Below are positions 17,822 to 28,929 of a stretch of DNA of 64,000 nt, piece by piece. Every line of letters begins with the position of its first letter. The stretch's first letter is position 1. This DNA is from JBEVJK01 sp963791325 (lineage in GTDB: Bacteria; Pseudomonadota; Alphaproteobacteria; Rhizobiales; Rhizobiaceae), in assembly GCA_963791325.1 (NCBI GenBank), contig CAWBRU010000004.1:62001-126000 (forward strand). Reading direction: 5' to 3'. The notes beneath the pieces were generated by a model. It was not told the origin of the DNA. It did no database searches and saw only the letters and a list, made by a program, of their open reading frames with translations. Position numbers and translations under genes: made by a program.

Positions 17822-18096
17822 TCTCTTGCCTTTCTTCCTCTCTGCCCGGGCCCGGCGCTAAGCCTCTGCGACCTTGTCCAAGCCGCGCATGGGCGGCGAA
17901 GAAAGGCGCGTGACGAGACGGTCGAGAGCGGAGACACGGGAGGCGGAAGCGCCTTTGGCTTCGCGGCGGCCCCGCGGCAGCGGTGACCGGCCCTCCGTTC
18001 AGCCCCCAGCTGGGACCGGCAGATTGCGGCGGCTCATACAGGGGAAAGCCAGCGAACGCAAGCCGCCCCGGGCCCGGCGTGCCGCGATCGGCCGGA

Positions 18097-19939
18097 TCAG
18101 TCGCGGCCGAGGTCGCGCACCGCGCCGCGGGCCGCACTGGTCGCGAAGGCGGCATAGGCCTTGAGCGCCGTCGTCACCTGCGCCGGCGCGGCTCCGCCGG
18201 CCGCCATCCCCGCCGGTCCTGCTCGGCCCGGCGCGACGCCAGCGTCGCGTCGTCGACCGCAAGCATCGAAGCTGCGGGCCGGAATGTCGATCTCGATCAT
18301 GTCGCCGTCGCGGACCAGCCCGATCATGCCGCCTTCGGCCGCTTCCGGCGAGACATGGCCGATCGACAGGCCCGACGTGCCGCCGGAAAAGCGCCCGTCG
18401 GTGACCAGCGCGCAGGCTTTGCCGAGCCCCTTCGATTTCAGGTAGCTGGTCGGATAGAGCATCTCCTGCATGCCGGGGCCGCCGCGCGGGCCTTCATAGC
18501 GGATGACGACGACGTCGCCCGGCTGGATGCGGTTGGCGAGGATCGCCTGCACGGCGGCGTCCTGGCTCTCGAAGACGCGCGCCGGCCCGCTGAACACCAG
18601 GATGCTCTCGTCGACGCCCGCCGTCTTCACGATCGCAGCCGTCGGCCGCCAGATTGCCCTTGAGCACGGCGAGGCCGCCGTCTCTGCGAGAACGGGTGCG
18701 CGGCGTCGCGGATGACGCCGGCGGTGCGGTCGAGATCGAGCTCGTCCCAGCGCCGCTCCTGGCTGAAGGCGGTCTGGGTCGGCACGCCGCCGGGCGCGGC
18801 CCGGAAGAAGATCGCGCACGCTGTCGCTGGTCGTGCGGGCGATGTCCCAACGCTCGAGCGCCTCGCCGAGCGTGACCGAATGGACGGTCGGCAGCTCGCG
18901 ATGGATCAGCCCGGCGCGGTCGAGCTCGCCGAGGATCGCCATGATGCCGCCGGCGCGGTGCACGTCCTCCATGTGCACGTCGGACTTGGCCGGCGCCACC
19001 TTGCACAGCACCGGCACCTGACGCGACAGCCGGTCGATGTCGTCCATGGTGAAGTCGATCTCGCCCTCATGCGCGGCGGCCAGGATGTGCAGCACCGTGT
19101 TGGTCGAGCCGCCCATGGCGATGTCGAGCGCCATGGCATTCTCGAAGGCGCCCTTCGAGGCGATCGCGCGCGGCAGGACGGCTGGCGTCGTCCTGCTCGT
19201 AGTAGCGCTGGGCGAGGTCGACGATCAGGTGGCCGGCCTCGACGAACAGGCGCCGCCGGTCGGCATGGGTGGCGAGCGTCGAGCCGTTGCCGGGCAGCGA
19301 CAGGCCGAGCGCCTCGGTCAGGCAGTTCATCGAATTGGCGGTGAACATGCCCGAGCAGGAGCCGCAGGTCGGGCAGGCCGAGCGCTCGATCACCTTGACG
19401 TCCTCCTCGGAGACCCGGTCGTCGGCGGCCGCGACCATGGCATCGACGAGGTCGAGCGCCTGGGCCTTGCCGGCGAGCACGACCTTGCCCGCCTCCATCG
19501 GCCCGCCGGAGACGAACACCGCCGGAATGTTGAGCCGCAGCGCCGCCATCAGCATGCCCGGCGTGATCTTGTCGCAATTGGAGATGCAGACCATGGCGTC
19601 GGCGCAATGCGCGTTGACCATGTATTCGACGCTGTCGGCGATCAGCTCGCGCGACGGCAGCGAATAGAGCATGCCGTCATGGCCCATGGCGATGCCGTCG
19701 TCGACGGCGATGGTGTTGAACTCCTTGGCGACGCCGCCGGCCGCCTCGATCTCGCGCGCCACCAGCTGGCCGAGGTCCTTGAGGTGCACATGGCCCGGCA
19801 CGAACTGGGTGAAGGAGTTGACGACGGCGATGATCGGCTTGCCGAAGTCGGCGTCCTTCATGCCGGTGGCGCGCCACAGGCCGCGGGCACCGGCCATGTT
19901 GCGGCCGTGAGTGGTGGTTCTGGAGCGGTAGGCTGGCAT
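18097..19939 (-). pseudogene. ilvD: Dihydroxy-acid dehydratase with multiple frameshifts
   Basis: IlvD, an Fe-S enzyme of branched-chain amino acid and pantothenate synthesis, is recognised over its whole length. The N-terminus reads THGRNMAGARGLWRATGM, the cluster region ISNCDKITPGMLMAAL and ACPTCGSCSGMFTANSMNCL, then LDIAMGGSTNTVLHILAAA, DVVVIRYEGPRGGPGMQEML and DGRFSGGTSGLSIGHVSPEA. Comparing the three frames shows shifts near 19181, 18810, 18684, 18635, 18265 and 18185. The first four are each best explained by one extra base. The conserved motifs themselves are intact. Either the gene is a recent pseudogene or the sequence has local indel errors; the lack of stop-generating substitutions favours errors or very recent decay. 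Confidence 0.85.
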
Positions 19940-20092
19940 TTACGGGCAGGTCCTGTCGTCTCGGGCCGCAGCCGAAGCGGCTTCGGCGGTCTGGCGATGC
20001 TGTTAACCAATAATGCACGGCTCGTCACGCCCTTGACACGACAAGCTTGCGTGCCGCAGGACGGCAGCAAGGCGCCAGGAGGACGACCCGCC

Positions 20093-21034
20093 GTGTCGAT
20101 CGCATTCACCTTTCCGGGTCAAGGCAGCCAAAGCGTGGGCATGGGCCGAGATCTGGCGATGGCGTTTCCCGAAGCCCGCCGGGTTTTCGAGGAGGTCGAC
20201 GCCGCGCTGGGCGAGCCGCTGTCGAGGCTGATCTGGGAAGGCCCGGAGGAGCAGCTGACGCTGACGGCCAACGCCCAGCCGGCGCTGATGGCCGTGTCGA
20301 TCGCCGCCCTGCGGGCGCTCGAGGCGCGCGGCTCGAGCCTGGCCGACAGCGCGGCCTATGTCGCCGGTCACTCGCTCGGCGAATACTCCGCGCTTGCCGC
20401 GACCGGAGCGCTGTCGCTGGCCGACGCGGCGCGCCTGCTCAGGGTGCGCGGCAACGCCATGCAGCACGCCGTCCCGGTCGGGCAGGGCGCCATGGCCGCC
20501 ATTCTCGGCCTGGAGCAGGCCGAGGTGGAAGCCGTCTGCGCCGAGGCCGCCGCGCTGGCGACCTGCCAGATCGCCAACGACAATGGCGGCGGACAGCTGG
20601 TCGTTTCCGGGGCCAAGGCAGGTGTCGAAGCCGCCGCGCGCCTGGCGCTCGCAAAGGGGGCCAAGCGCGCGATCATGCTGCCGGTCTCGGCGCCGTTTCA
20701 CTCGGCGCTGATGCAGCCGGCCGCCGAGGCGATGCGCGCCGCGCTGGCCGAGGTGGCGATCGGCCGGCCGTCGGTGCCGGTGGTGTCCAATGTCGCCGTG
20801 GCGCCGCTCACCGAGCCGCGGCAGATCGCCGACCGGCTGATCGAGCAGGTGACCGGCCGCGTCCGCTGGCGCGAGACGATCGAATGGTTCGCGGCGCACG
20901 GCGTCACCACCTTGGTCGAGATCGGTGCCGGCAAGGTGCTGAGCGGTCTTGCCCGCCGCATCGACCGCCAGCTGACCACGGTGGCGATCGGTACGCCGGC
21001 CGAGGTCGAGGCCGGGCTCGCCGCGCTCGCCTGA
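20093..21034 (+). CDS. fabD: Malonyl-CoA--ACP transacylase
   Basis: 313 residues beginning at a GTG (read as Met) with AGGAGG 10 bases upstream. The open frame extends further 5' only because it is antisense to ilvD. FabD charges ACP with malonate for fatty-acid elongation. Visible motifs are IAFTFPGQGSQSVGMG at the N-terminus, the catalytic GHSLGEYSA (Ser94) and LPVSAPFHSALM with the active-site His. It begins the plus-strand run fabD-fabG-acpP-fabF and is divergent from ilvD. Confidence 0.95.
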   Translation: MSIAFTFPGQGSQSVGMGRDLAMAFPEARRVFEEVDAALGEPLSRLIWEGPEEQLTLTANAQPALMAVSIAALRALEARGSSLADSAAYVAGHSLGEYSALAATGALSLADAARLLRVRGNAMQHAVPVGQGAMAAILGLEQAEVEAVCAEAAALATCQIANDNGGGQLVVSGAKAGVEAAARLALAKGAKRAIMLPVSAPFHSALMQPAAEAMRAALAEVAIGRPSVPVVSNVAVAPLTEPRQIADRLIEQVTGRVRWRETIEWFAAHGVTTLVEIGAGKVLSGLARRIDRQLTTVAIGTPAEVEAGLAALA

Positions 21035-21067
21035 GACAGGGATCGGAACCACCGGGGAGGGCAAGAC

Positions 21068-21805
21068 ATGTTCGATCTGACCGGCCGCAAGGCTCTCGTC
21101 ACCGGCGCCTCGGGCGGCATCGGCGAGGCGATCGCCCGGGCACTCCATGCGCAGGGCGCCATGGTCGGCCTGCATGGCACGCGCGTCGAGCGGCTTGAGG
21201 CGCTCGCCGGCGAGCTTGGCGAACGGGCCAGGCCGTTCGCCGCCAACCTCGCCGACCGCGATGCCGTCAAGCAGCTCGGTCAGCGCGCCGAGCGCGAGCT
21301 CGACGGCGTCGACATCCTGGTCAACAATGCCGGCATCACCCGCGACGGCCTGTTCGTGCGCATGTCGGATGCCGATTGGGACGGCGTCATCGAGGTCAAC
21401 CTGACTGCCGTGTTCCGGCTGACCCGCGAGCTCACCCATCCGATGATGCGCCGCCGCTTCGGCCGGGTGATCAACATCACCTCCGTGGTCGGCGTCACCG
21501 GCAATCCGGGCCAGGCCAATTACTGCGCCTCCAAGGCCGGCATGGTCGGCTTCTCCAAGTCGCTCGCCCAGGAGATCGCCACCCGCAACGTCACCGTGAA
21601 CTGCGTCGCGCCCGGTTTCATCGAATCGGCGATGACCGGCAAGCTCAACGACCGGCAGAAGGAAGCGATCATGTCGGCGATCCCGATGAAGCGGATGGGT
21701 TTGGGGGCGGACGTGGCTGCCTCGGTGGTCTATCTGGCCTCCGACGAGGCCGGCTACGTCACCGGCCAGACGCTTCACGTCAACGGCGGCATGGCGATGA
21801 TCTGA
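21068..21805 (+). CDS. fabG: 3-oxoacyl-ACP reductase
   Basis: 245 residues. NADPH-dependent reduction of beta-ketoacyl-ACP in the elongation cycle. The Rossmann motif TGASGGIGEA lies at 12-21, then NNAGITRDGLFVRM, and the catalytic Ser, Tyr and Lys occur in NITSVVG and YCASKAG. The ending GYVTGQTLHVNGGMAMI is typical. It follows fabD by 33 bases, with a GGGGAGGG ribosome binding site. Confidence 0.96.
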   Translation: MFDLTGRKALVTGASGGIGEAIARALHAQGAMVGLHGTRVERLEALAGELGERARPFAANLADRDAVKQLGQRAERELDGVDILVNNAGITRDGLFVRMSDADWDGVIEVNLTAVFRLTRELTHPMMRRRFGRVINITSVVGVTGNPGQANYCASKAGMVGFSKSLAQEIATRNVTVNCVAPGFIESAMTGKLNDRQKEAIMSAIPMKRMGLGADVAASVVYLASDEAGYVTGQTLHVNGGMAMI

Positions 21806-21946
21806 GCCTGACCCGGCGGCTCCGTCCGGCGGCGGTTTTCGCCTTGGACGCCGTCGCTTTTTCGTGTAATGCGCCCTCGACCGAGCTCGTTCGGGACATA
21901 GATGGCGGCCGGTAGGCTCCTGCCGGCGCGGAAAAAATGTTTCAAC

Positions 21947-21975
21947 TTGATCGGCGGCAATCAGGCCGCTAACGA
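21947..21975 (+). promoter_or_regulatory. Possible acpP promoter
   Basis: TTGATC (21947-21952) and TAACGA (21970-21975) are 17 bases apart and end 31 bases before the acpP ATG. The fabG-acpP gap of 201 bases leaves room for a separate promoter, and acpP is usually transcribed strongly. The -10 is a weak match. Confidence 0.3.
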
Positions 21976-22006
21976 AGACATACTAACTGAAGACGAGGGT
22001 TTCCCC

Positions 22007-22243
22007 ATGAGCGATACCGCAGAACGCGTCAAGAAAATCGTTGTCGAGCATCTTGGCGTGGAGGCCGACAAGGTCACGGAAGCGGCAAGCTTCATCGACG
22101 ACCTTGGCGCCGACAGTCTGGACACGGTCGAGCTCGTGATGGCCTTCGAAGAGGAGTTCGGCGTCGAGATCCCAGACGATGCTGCGGAGACGATCCTGAC
22201 CGTCGGCGATGCCGTCAAATATATCGACAAGGCCTCCGCCTGA
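22007..22243 (+). CDS. acpP: Acyl carrier protein
   Basis: 78 residues, strongly acidic. GADSLDTVELVMAFEEEF holds Ser37, the phosphopantetheine attachment site. The start MSDTAERVKKIVVEHLGV is the standard one; an earlier in-frame ATG at 21902 lies in the leader and is not used. AcpP carries the growing chain between FabD, FabG and FabF, whose genes flank it. Confidence 0.97.
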   Translation: MSDTAERVKKIVVEHLGVEADKVTEAASFIDDLGADSLDTVELVMAFEEEFGVEIPDDAAETILTVGDAVKYIDKASA

Positions 22244-22288
22244 CGGGCGCGCTCCGACGGTCCCCCCATGCGCTCCTGAGAACCCGGC

Positions 22289-23551
22289 ATGCGGCGCGTC
22301 GTCGTCACCGGCATGGGGCTGCTCTCCCCGTTCGGCGTGGGCTACGAGCACGGGTGGAAGCACATCCTGGCGGGCGACAGCGCTGCCCGACGCATCACCG
22401 AGTTCGAGGTCGAGGACCTGCCGTGCAAGATCGCGCACATCATCCCGCGCGGCGACGGCAGCGACGGCAGCTTCAATCCCGAGGCCGTGCTCGAGCCGAA
22501 GGAGCTGCGCAAGATCGGCGACTTCATCCTCTACGGCATTGCTGCCGCCGACGAGGCGCTCGCCGATTCCGGCTGGCAGCCCAAGACCGACGATGAGCGC
22601 AACAGCACTGGCGTTTTGATCGGATCGGGCATCGGCGGCATCGACGGCATCGCCCAGAACGCGCTCATACTGGCCGATCGCGGGCCGCGCCGCATCAGCC
22701 CGTTCTTCATCCCCGGCAACATCATCAATCTGGTTTCCGGCCAGGTTTCGATTCGCCATGGCCTCAAGGGACCCAACCATGCGGTGGTGACGGCCTGCTC
22801 GACGGGCGCTCATGCAATCGGTGACGCCGCCCGCATGATCGCCTTCGAGGATGCCAACGTCATGGTGGCCGGGGGCACCGAATCCCCGGTGACGCGGCTG
22901 TCGATGGCCGGCTTCGCCGCCTGCCGGGCGCTGTCGACCGATCGCAACGACCAGCCGCAGCAGGCATCGCGGCCGTTCGACCGCGACCGCGACGGCTTCG
23001 TCATGGGCGAGGGCGCCGGCATCCTGGTGCTCGAGGCCCTCGATCACGCCAAGGCCCGCGGCGCCAAGATCTATGCCGAGGTGATCGGCTACGGCATGAG
23101 CGGCGATGCCTACCACATCACGGCGCCTGCCGAGGACGGCGACGGCGCGTTCCGCTGCATGACGGCAGCGCTGAAGCGGGCAGGCCTCGCCCCGGCCGAC
23201 ATCGACTACATCAACGCCCATGGCACCTCGACCATGGCCGACACCATCGAGCTCGCCGCCGTCGAGCGCCTGGTCGGCAATGCCGCCTCGCGGATCTCGA
23301 TGTCGTCGACCAAGTCGGCGATCGGCCACCTGCTCGGCGCAGCCGGCGCCGCCGAGGCGATCTTCTCGATCCTGGCGATCCGCGACAACATCGCGCCGCC
23401 GACCATCAATCTCGACAATCCGGCCGTCGACACGGCGATCGATCTGGTTCCGAACCGGCGGCGCGAACGGCCGATCGACGTCGTCCTGTCGAACTCCTTC
23501 GGCTTCGGCGGCACCAACGCATCGCTGGTCTTCCGGCGCTACGACGGCTGA
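22289..23551 (+). CDS. fabF: 3-oxoacyl-ACP synthase II
   Basis: 420 residues. A condensing enzyme that elongates acyl-ACP with malonyl-ACP and controls saturated/unsaturated balance. It starts MRRVVVTGMGLLSPFG. The catalytic triad is in VVTACSTGAHAIG (Cys), YINAHGTSTMADT (His) and SAIGHLLGAAGA (His). The ending LSNSFGFGGTNASLVFRR is also typical. It follows acpP by 45 bases. Confidence 0.96.
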   Translation: MRRVVVTGMGLLSPFGVGYEHGWKHILAGDSAARRITEFEVEDLPCKIAHIIPRGDGSDGSFNPEAVLEPKELRKIGDFILYGIAAADEALADSGWQPKTDDERNSTGVLIGSGIGGIDGIAQNALILADRGPRRISPFFIPGNIINLVSGQVSIRHGLKGPNHAVVTACSTGAHAIGDAARMIAFEDANVMVAGGTESPVTRLSMAGFAACRALSTDRNDQPQQASRPFDRDRDGFVMGEGAGILVLEALDHAKARGAKIYAEVIGYGMSGDAYHITAPAEDGDGAFRCMTAALKRAGLAPADIDYINAHGTSTMADTIELAAVERLVGNAASRISMSSTKSAIGHLLGAAGAAEAIFSILAIRDNIAPPTINLDNPAVDTAIDLVPNRRRERPIDVVLSNSFGFGGTNASLVFRRYDG

Positions 23552-23647
23552 CGGGCCGGCGCTGCCGCAAAATCAGCCAGATTTGCACGCTAGGGCTCGC
23601 GGCCGGGGTGTCCCTTTAGCGTTCGTCAAGGGAAGGGTAGTGCCGAG

Positions 23648-24823
23648 ATGACCATGGATCCGGCGAACCAGGGCGAGTTGAGGCGGCGTGCCGGAGCGGA
23701 GCGTCCGCTCGAGCCGAAGTCGGCCAGCGAAGCACTGCGTCCCGAGACGGCCCGGGCGCGGCGGCTGCGCCGCTCGCGGCAATCGCGCAACCAGATCGTC
23801 GTCTTCCTCAACTTCCTGATGTCGCTCGTCGTGCTTGCCGTGCTAGCCGGCGGACTGGCGGTCTATTTCGGCAAGCGGTCGTTCGAGGCACCGGGTCCCG
23901 GCAATGCCGACACCACCTTTCAGGTCAAGCCGAAGGAAAGCGTTGCAGACATCTCCGACCAGCTCGAGCGGCGCGGCCTGGTGAGCGACGGGCGCGTATT
24001 CCAGGTCGGCGTGCGCGCCTATGGCAATGGCGCTCAGCTCAAGGCCGGAGAGTACGAGATCAAGGCCGGCGCTTCGATGCACGACATCATGGACGTGCTG
24101 AAGAGCGGCAAGTCGATCCTCTATTCGCTGACCGTGCCGGAGGGACTGACGGTGGCGCAGGCCTGGCAGCGCATTGCCGAAAATGACGCCCTGTCCGGCG
24201 ATATGCCGGCGGCGATGCCGCCGGAGGGCACGCTGGCGGCCGACACGCAGCGCTTCACCCGCGGCACCCCGCGCGCCGACGTGATCGACAAGATGCTCGC
24301 CGATCAGCAGAAGCTCGTCGACGAGATCTGGCAGCAGCGCGATGCCGACCTGCCGCTGGCGAGCGAGAAGGATTTCGTCACCCTTGCTTCGATCGTCGAG
24401 AAGGAGACCGGTCGTGCCGATGAGCGGCCGCGGGTCGCTGCCGTGTTCATCAACCGGTTGAAGAAGAACATGCGGCTGCAATCCGATCCGACCATCATCT
24501 ATGGCCTGTTCGGCGGCGCCGGCAAGCCGGCGGACCGGCCGATCCTGCAGGCCGACATCGACAAGCCGACGCCCTACAACACCTACGTCATTAAGGGCTT
24601 GCCGCCGTCGCCGATCGCCAATCCCGGGCGCGCCGCGCTCGAAGCGGTGGCGCGGCCGCTGCAGACCGACGACCTCTATTTCGTTGCCGACGGCAATGGC
24701 GGCCATGTGTTCGCCGCGACGCTGGCCGAGCACAACGCCAATGTCGCGCGCTATCGCGCCCTGCAGAAGCAGGCCGACGACGCCGGCAAGGCGCCGGCCG
24801 ATGCCGGAGCAACCCAGCAATAG
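23648..24823 (+). CDS. mltG: Endolytic murein transglycosylase MltG
   Basis: 391 residues. It has a basic cytoplasmic N-terminus (residues 1-45), one membrane anchor (VFLNFLMSLVVLAVLAGGLAVYF), a LysM-like region with KPKESVADISDQLERRGLV, and the YceG/MltG catalytic domain with ASIVEKETG (catalytic Glu) and LQSDPTIIYGL. It cleaves nascent glycan strands and so sets their length. Downstream of fabF is its usual place in this group. It could start at either of two close ATGs (23648 or 23654). Confidence 0.94.
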   Translation: MTMDPANQGELRRRAGAERPLEPKSASEALRPETARARRLRRSRQSRNQIVVFLNFLMSLVVLAVLAGGLAVYFGKRSFEAPGPGNADTTFQVKPKESVADISDQLERRGLVSDGRVFQVGVRAYGNGAQLKAGEYEIKAGASMHDIMDVLKSGKSILYSLTVPEGLTVAQAWQRIAENDALSGDMPAAMPPEGTLAADTQRFTRGTPRADVIDKMLADQQKLVDEIWQQRDADLPLASEKDFVTLASIVEKETGRADERPRVAAVFINRLKKNMRLQSDPTIIYGLFGGAGKPADRPILQADIDKPTPYNTYVIKGLPPSPIANPGRAALEAVARPLQTDDLYFVADGNGGHVFAATLAEHNANVARYRALQKQADDAGKAPADAGATQQ

Positions 24824-24957
24824 GCCAATCCGGCCCGGCTTGCTGATGGGGCTGGAGTTTGCGCGCCGCGATGCGCTAGAACTTGCAATGAGCGGCCGGC
24901 CGGCGAACCCACGGGACCGGCGGACAAGGCCGCCAACACGATGGGGGGCGCACGAGA

Positions 24958-25845
24958 ATGGCCTTGCAGAGCATGACCGGCTTTGCTCGTGCGGCAGCCG
25001 ACCAGGCAGGCGCTGCGATCGCCTGGGAGGTGAAGTCGGTGAACGGCAAGGGCGTCGAGGCGCGGCTGAGGCTTCCGCCGGGCTTCGAGCGGGCCGAGGG
25101 GCCCGCCCGCCAGGCGATCCAGAAGCGCTTCGCGCGCGGCAACATCCAGGCATCGCTGACGGTGGTGCGCATCGGGCTGCAGATCCAGCCCGTGGTGAAT
25201 GAGACATTCCTCAAGGACTTGGCCGGGCTTGCCCGGCGGCTCGAAGAGCAATTCGGCGCTCAGCCGGCCCGCGCCGACGGCCTGCTGGCCTTGCGCGGCG
25301 TGCTGGAGCTGCCCGAAAGCGTCGAGGACGAGGCCACCCGGCTCGCCACCGACGCCGCGATCCTGTCGACGCTCGACGCCGCGCTGGGCGGGCTGGAGGA
25401 GGCGCGCATGGCCGAGGGCGCCGCGCTCGGCGTCCTGCTCAGCCGCCATCTCGATACCATCGAGCAGCTGACGCTCAAGGCCGAAGCCGATCCGGCCCGC
25501 GAGCCGGCCACCATCCGCGAGCGCCTGGCCGAACAGATCCGCTTGCTGCTGGAGCCGGGCGCGACGCTGGACGAGCAGCGGCTCTACCAGGAGGCCGCGT
25601 TTCTGGCGAGCCGCGCCGACATTCGCGAGGAGATCGACCGGCTGAAGACGCACGTCGCCTCGGCGCGCAATCTGATTGCCGGCGGCGGTCCGATCGGCCG
25701 CAAGCTCGATTTTCTGGCGCAGGAATTCAATCGCGAGGCGAACACGCTGTGCTCCAAATCCAACGCTGCCCCGATCACGGCGACCGGGCTGGAGCTCAAA
25801 TCCGTGGTCGACCAGTTCCGCGAGCAGGTCCAGAACCTGGAGTAA
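24958..25845 (+). CDS. YicC family endoribonuclease-like protein
   Basis: 295 residues with the YicC signature at both ends: MALQSMTGFARA at the N-terminus and EFNREANTLCSKS with ITATGLELKSVVDQFREQVQNLE at the C-terminus. E. coli YicC has been reported to be an RNase acting on small RNAs. The gene is followed 5 bases later by gmk, a conserved yicC-gmk pair. A possible coupling of the two is inferred from spacing only. Confidence 0.9.
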   Translation: MALQSMTGFARAAADQAGAAIAWEVKSVNGKGVEARLRLPPGFERAEGPARQAIQKRFARGNIQASLTVVRIGLQIQPVVNETFLKDLAGLARRLEEQFGAQPARADGLLALRGVLELPESVEDEATRLATDAAILSTLDAALGGLEEARMAEGAALGVLLSRHLDTIEQLTLKAEADPAREPATIRERLAEQIRLLLEPGATLDEQRLYQEAAFLASRADIREEIDRLKTHVASARNLIAGGGPIGRKLDFLAQEFNREANTLCSKSNAAPITATGLELKSVVDQFREQVQNLE

Positions 25846-25850
25846 GGGCG

Positions 25851-26507
25851 ATGGCAGCTTCCAACGCCGATGCCGCGATCCGCCGCCGCGGGCTGATGCT
25901 GGTTCTCTCGTCGCCTTCCGGAGCCGGCAAGTCGACGATCGCCCGCACGCTTCTGCAAGAGGATCCTTCGCTGGCGCTGTCGGTCAGCGTCACCACCCGG
26001 CCGAGCCGCCGCAGCGAGGTCGAGGGCGTTCACTATCACTTCGTCTCGATCCGCGAATTCGAGCGGCTGCGCGATTCCGATGCGCTGCTCGAATGGGCCG
26101 AGGTGCACGGCAATTTCTATGCCACGCCGCGCGAGCCGGCCGAGAAGGCGATGGCCGAGGGCCGCGACATGCTGTTCGACATCGATTGGCAAGGCGCCGA
26201 ACAGCTCAAGGAGAAGATCCCGGCCGACATCGTCTCGATCTTCATATTGCCGCCCTCGCTCGAGGAGTTGAAGGGGCGGCTGATGCGCCGCGCCGAGGAT
26301 CAGGAAGCGGTCATCGAAGCCCGGCTGGCCAATGCGCGGATCGAAATCGAGCATTGGCGAAGCTATGACTTCATCGTCATCAACGACAAGCTCGACAGCG
26401 CCTACCAGGCCGTGCGGGCGATCGTCACCGCCGAGCGTCTGCGCCGCGACCGCCGCCTCGGCCTGTTCGATTTCGTCTCCGGCCTGCTCGCCGAAGAGGT
26501 CACCTGA
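25851..26507 (+). CDS. gmk: Guanylate kinase
   Basis: 218 residues from MAASNADAAIRRRG; the frame further upstream is antisense/overlap of yicC. It phosphorylates GMP to GDP. The P-loop is SSPSGAGKST, followed by TTRPSRRSEVEGVHYHF (GMP-binding region) and EWAEVHGNFYATPR. DIDWQGAEQLKE and the lid region RRAEDQEAVIEARL are also typical. GTAAGGGCG upstream gives a modest ribosome binding site. Confidence 0.96.
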   Translation: MAASNADAAIRRRGLMLVLSSPSGAGKSTIARTLLQEDPSLALSVSVTTRPSRRSEVEGVHYHFVSIREFERLRDSDALLEWAEVHGNFYATPREPAEKAMAEGRDMLFDIDWQGAEQLKEKIPADIVSIFILPPSLEELKGRLMRRAEDQEAVIEARLANARIEIEHWRSYDFIVINDKLDSAYQAVRAIVTAERLRRDRRLGLFDFVSGLLAEEVT

Positions 26508-26690
26508 GCGGACGATTATTGCAGTCTTGTGAGGGATTTAGCTGGCCCGCCGGAGGCTTCCGAAAAATTCTCGGAGCAGACTTGAAACGGATCGGGCTAT
26601 AAACCAGATCGTAAGCGCGTGGCCGGCCTTGCGCGCGGGCGCAGTTGAGCGGCCAATCGGATCGTCGACTTTTGCGGAGGAGCACGAATC

Positions 26691-28319
<1,629 letters not shown>

Positions 28320-28333
28320 ACCCTACGCAAGAT

Positions 28334-28437
28334 CTAGGGCAATTCCAGGAAAAGCGGCAACGGTTTCCGTCCGGATTGCGGAAAAACAAAGACTTGGAGG
28401 GGAGCACCGATGCGAAGAAAAGGTGCTCCCCCTCTAG
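28334..28437. repeat. Interspersed short repeat, copy G, flanked by CTAG on both sides
   Basis: The best-formed copy. CTAG at 28334-28337 is followed by GGCAATTCCAGGAAAAGCGG, then CAACGGTTTCCGTCCGG and ATTGCGGAAAAACAAAGAC. Next comes a strong hairpin GGGGAGCACC/GGTGCTCCCC, then CTAG at 28434-28437. The GCAATTCC and GGATTGC parts can pair as a first stem. Matching CTAG at both ends looks like a 4-bp target duplication around a roughly 96-bp non-coding element. The second CTAG also holds the stop codon of the next minus-strand gene. Confidence 0.85.
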
Positions 28438-28841
28438 GCTGAAGGCCGCTCGGCGTTCGGATCCATGTAGACGAACTCCCAGACGTGTCCATCCGGATCC
28501 TGGAAGCTGCAGCCATACATGAAGCCGAGATCGATGACCGGCTTCCAAGGTCTGGCGCCCGCCGCAAGCGCCTTGGCCAGGGTGTCGTCGACTTCGGCCC
28601 GGCTGCTTGCCGACAGGCAGGTGATCGTCTCCGTGGTTTGGAAGGCATCGCTGACCGGCTGGGTGATGAACTCCTTGAACCGGGCCTGCAGCTGCAGCAT
28701 GGCGTAGATGTTCTCCTCGACGATCATCGCGGCGCAGCTGTCGTCGGAGAATTCCGGATTGAAGCTGAAGCCGAGCGCGCCGAAAAAGCGCTTGGTGGCG
28801 TTCAGGTCGCTGACCGGCAGGTTGATGAAGATCATTCGCAT
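28434..28841 (-). CDS. VOC (glyoxalase/bleomycin-resistance) family protein
   Basis: 135 residues with two beta-alpha-beta-beta-beta halves: MRMIFINLPVSDLNATKRFFGALGF at the N-terminus and YGCSFQDPDGHVWEFVYMDP at the C-terminus, the usual VOC pattern. The metal site would include Glu in the last motif, while the first-half ligand is less clear. Function is unknown; such proteins may be lyases, isomerases or binding proteins. The TAG stop lies in the CTAG of repeat copy G, so the ending ERPSA sits at the repeat junction. Confidence 0.85.
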   Translation of the reverse strand: MRMIFINLPVSDLNATKRFFGALGFSFNPEFSDDSCAAMIVEENIYAMLQLQARFKEFITQPVSDAFQTTETITCLSASSRAEVDDTLAKALAAGARPWKPVIDLGFMYGCSFQDPDGHVWEFVYMDPNAERPSA

Positions 28842-28929
28842 CGTCGTTCACTCCCAGAACCATCGAGATCAGCAAACCTATGTGCGGTTCGCGCCGCAGA
28901 CGTCCAGCCTGCGGCTTCGGTTGGGGCAA

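Noticed and set aside
19037..20092. N-terminal extension of fabD
   Set aside because: The frame is open through the antisense of ilvD, but FabD homology begins at the GTG at 20093 with a good ribosome binding site.
26508..26690. Heat-shock promoter or CIRCE before groEL
   Set aside because: CTTGAAAC and CTATAAAC are present but the spacing fits neither sigma-32 nor sigma-70 well, and no CIRCE inverted repeat is seen.
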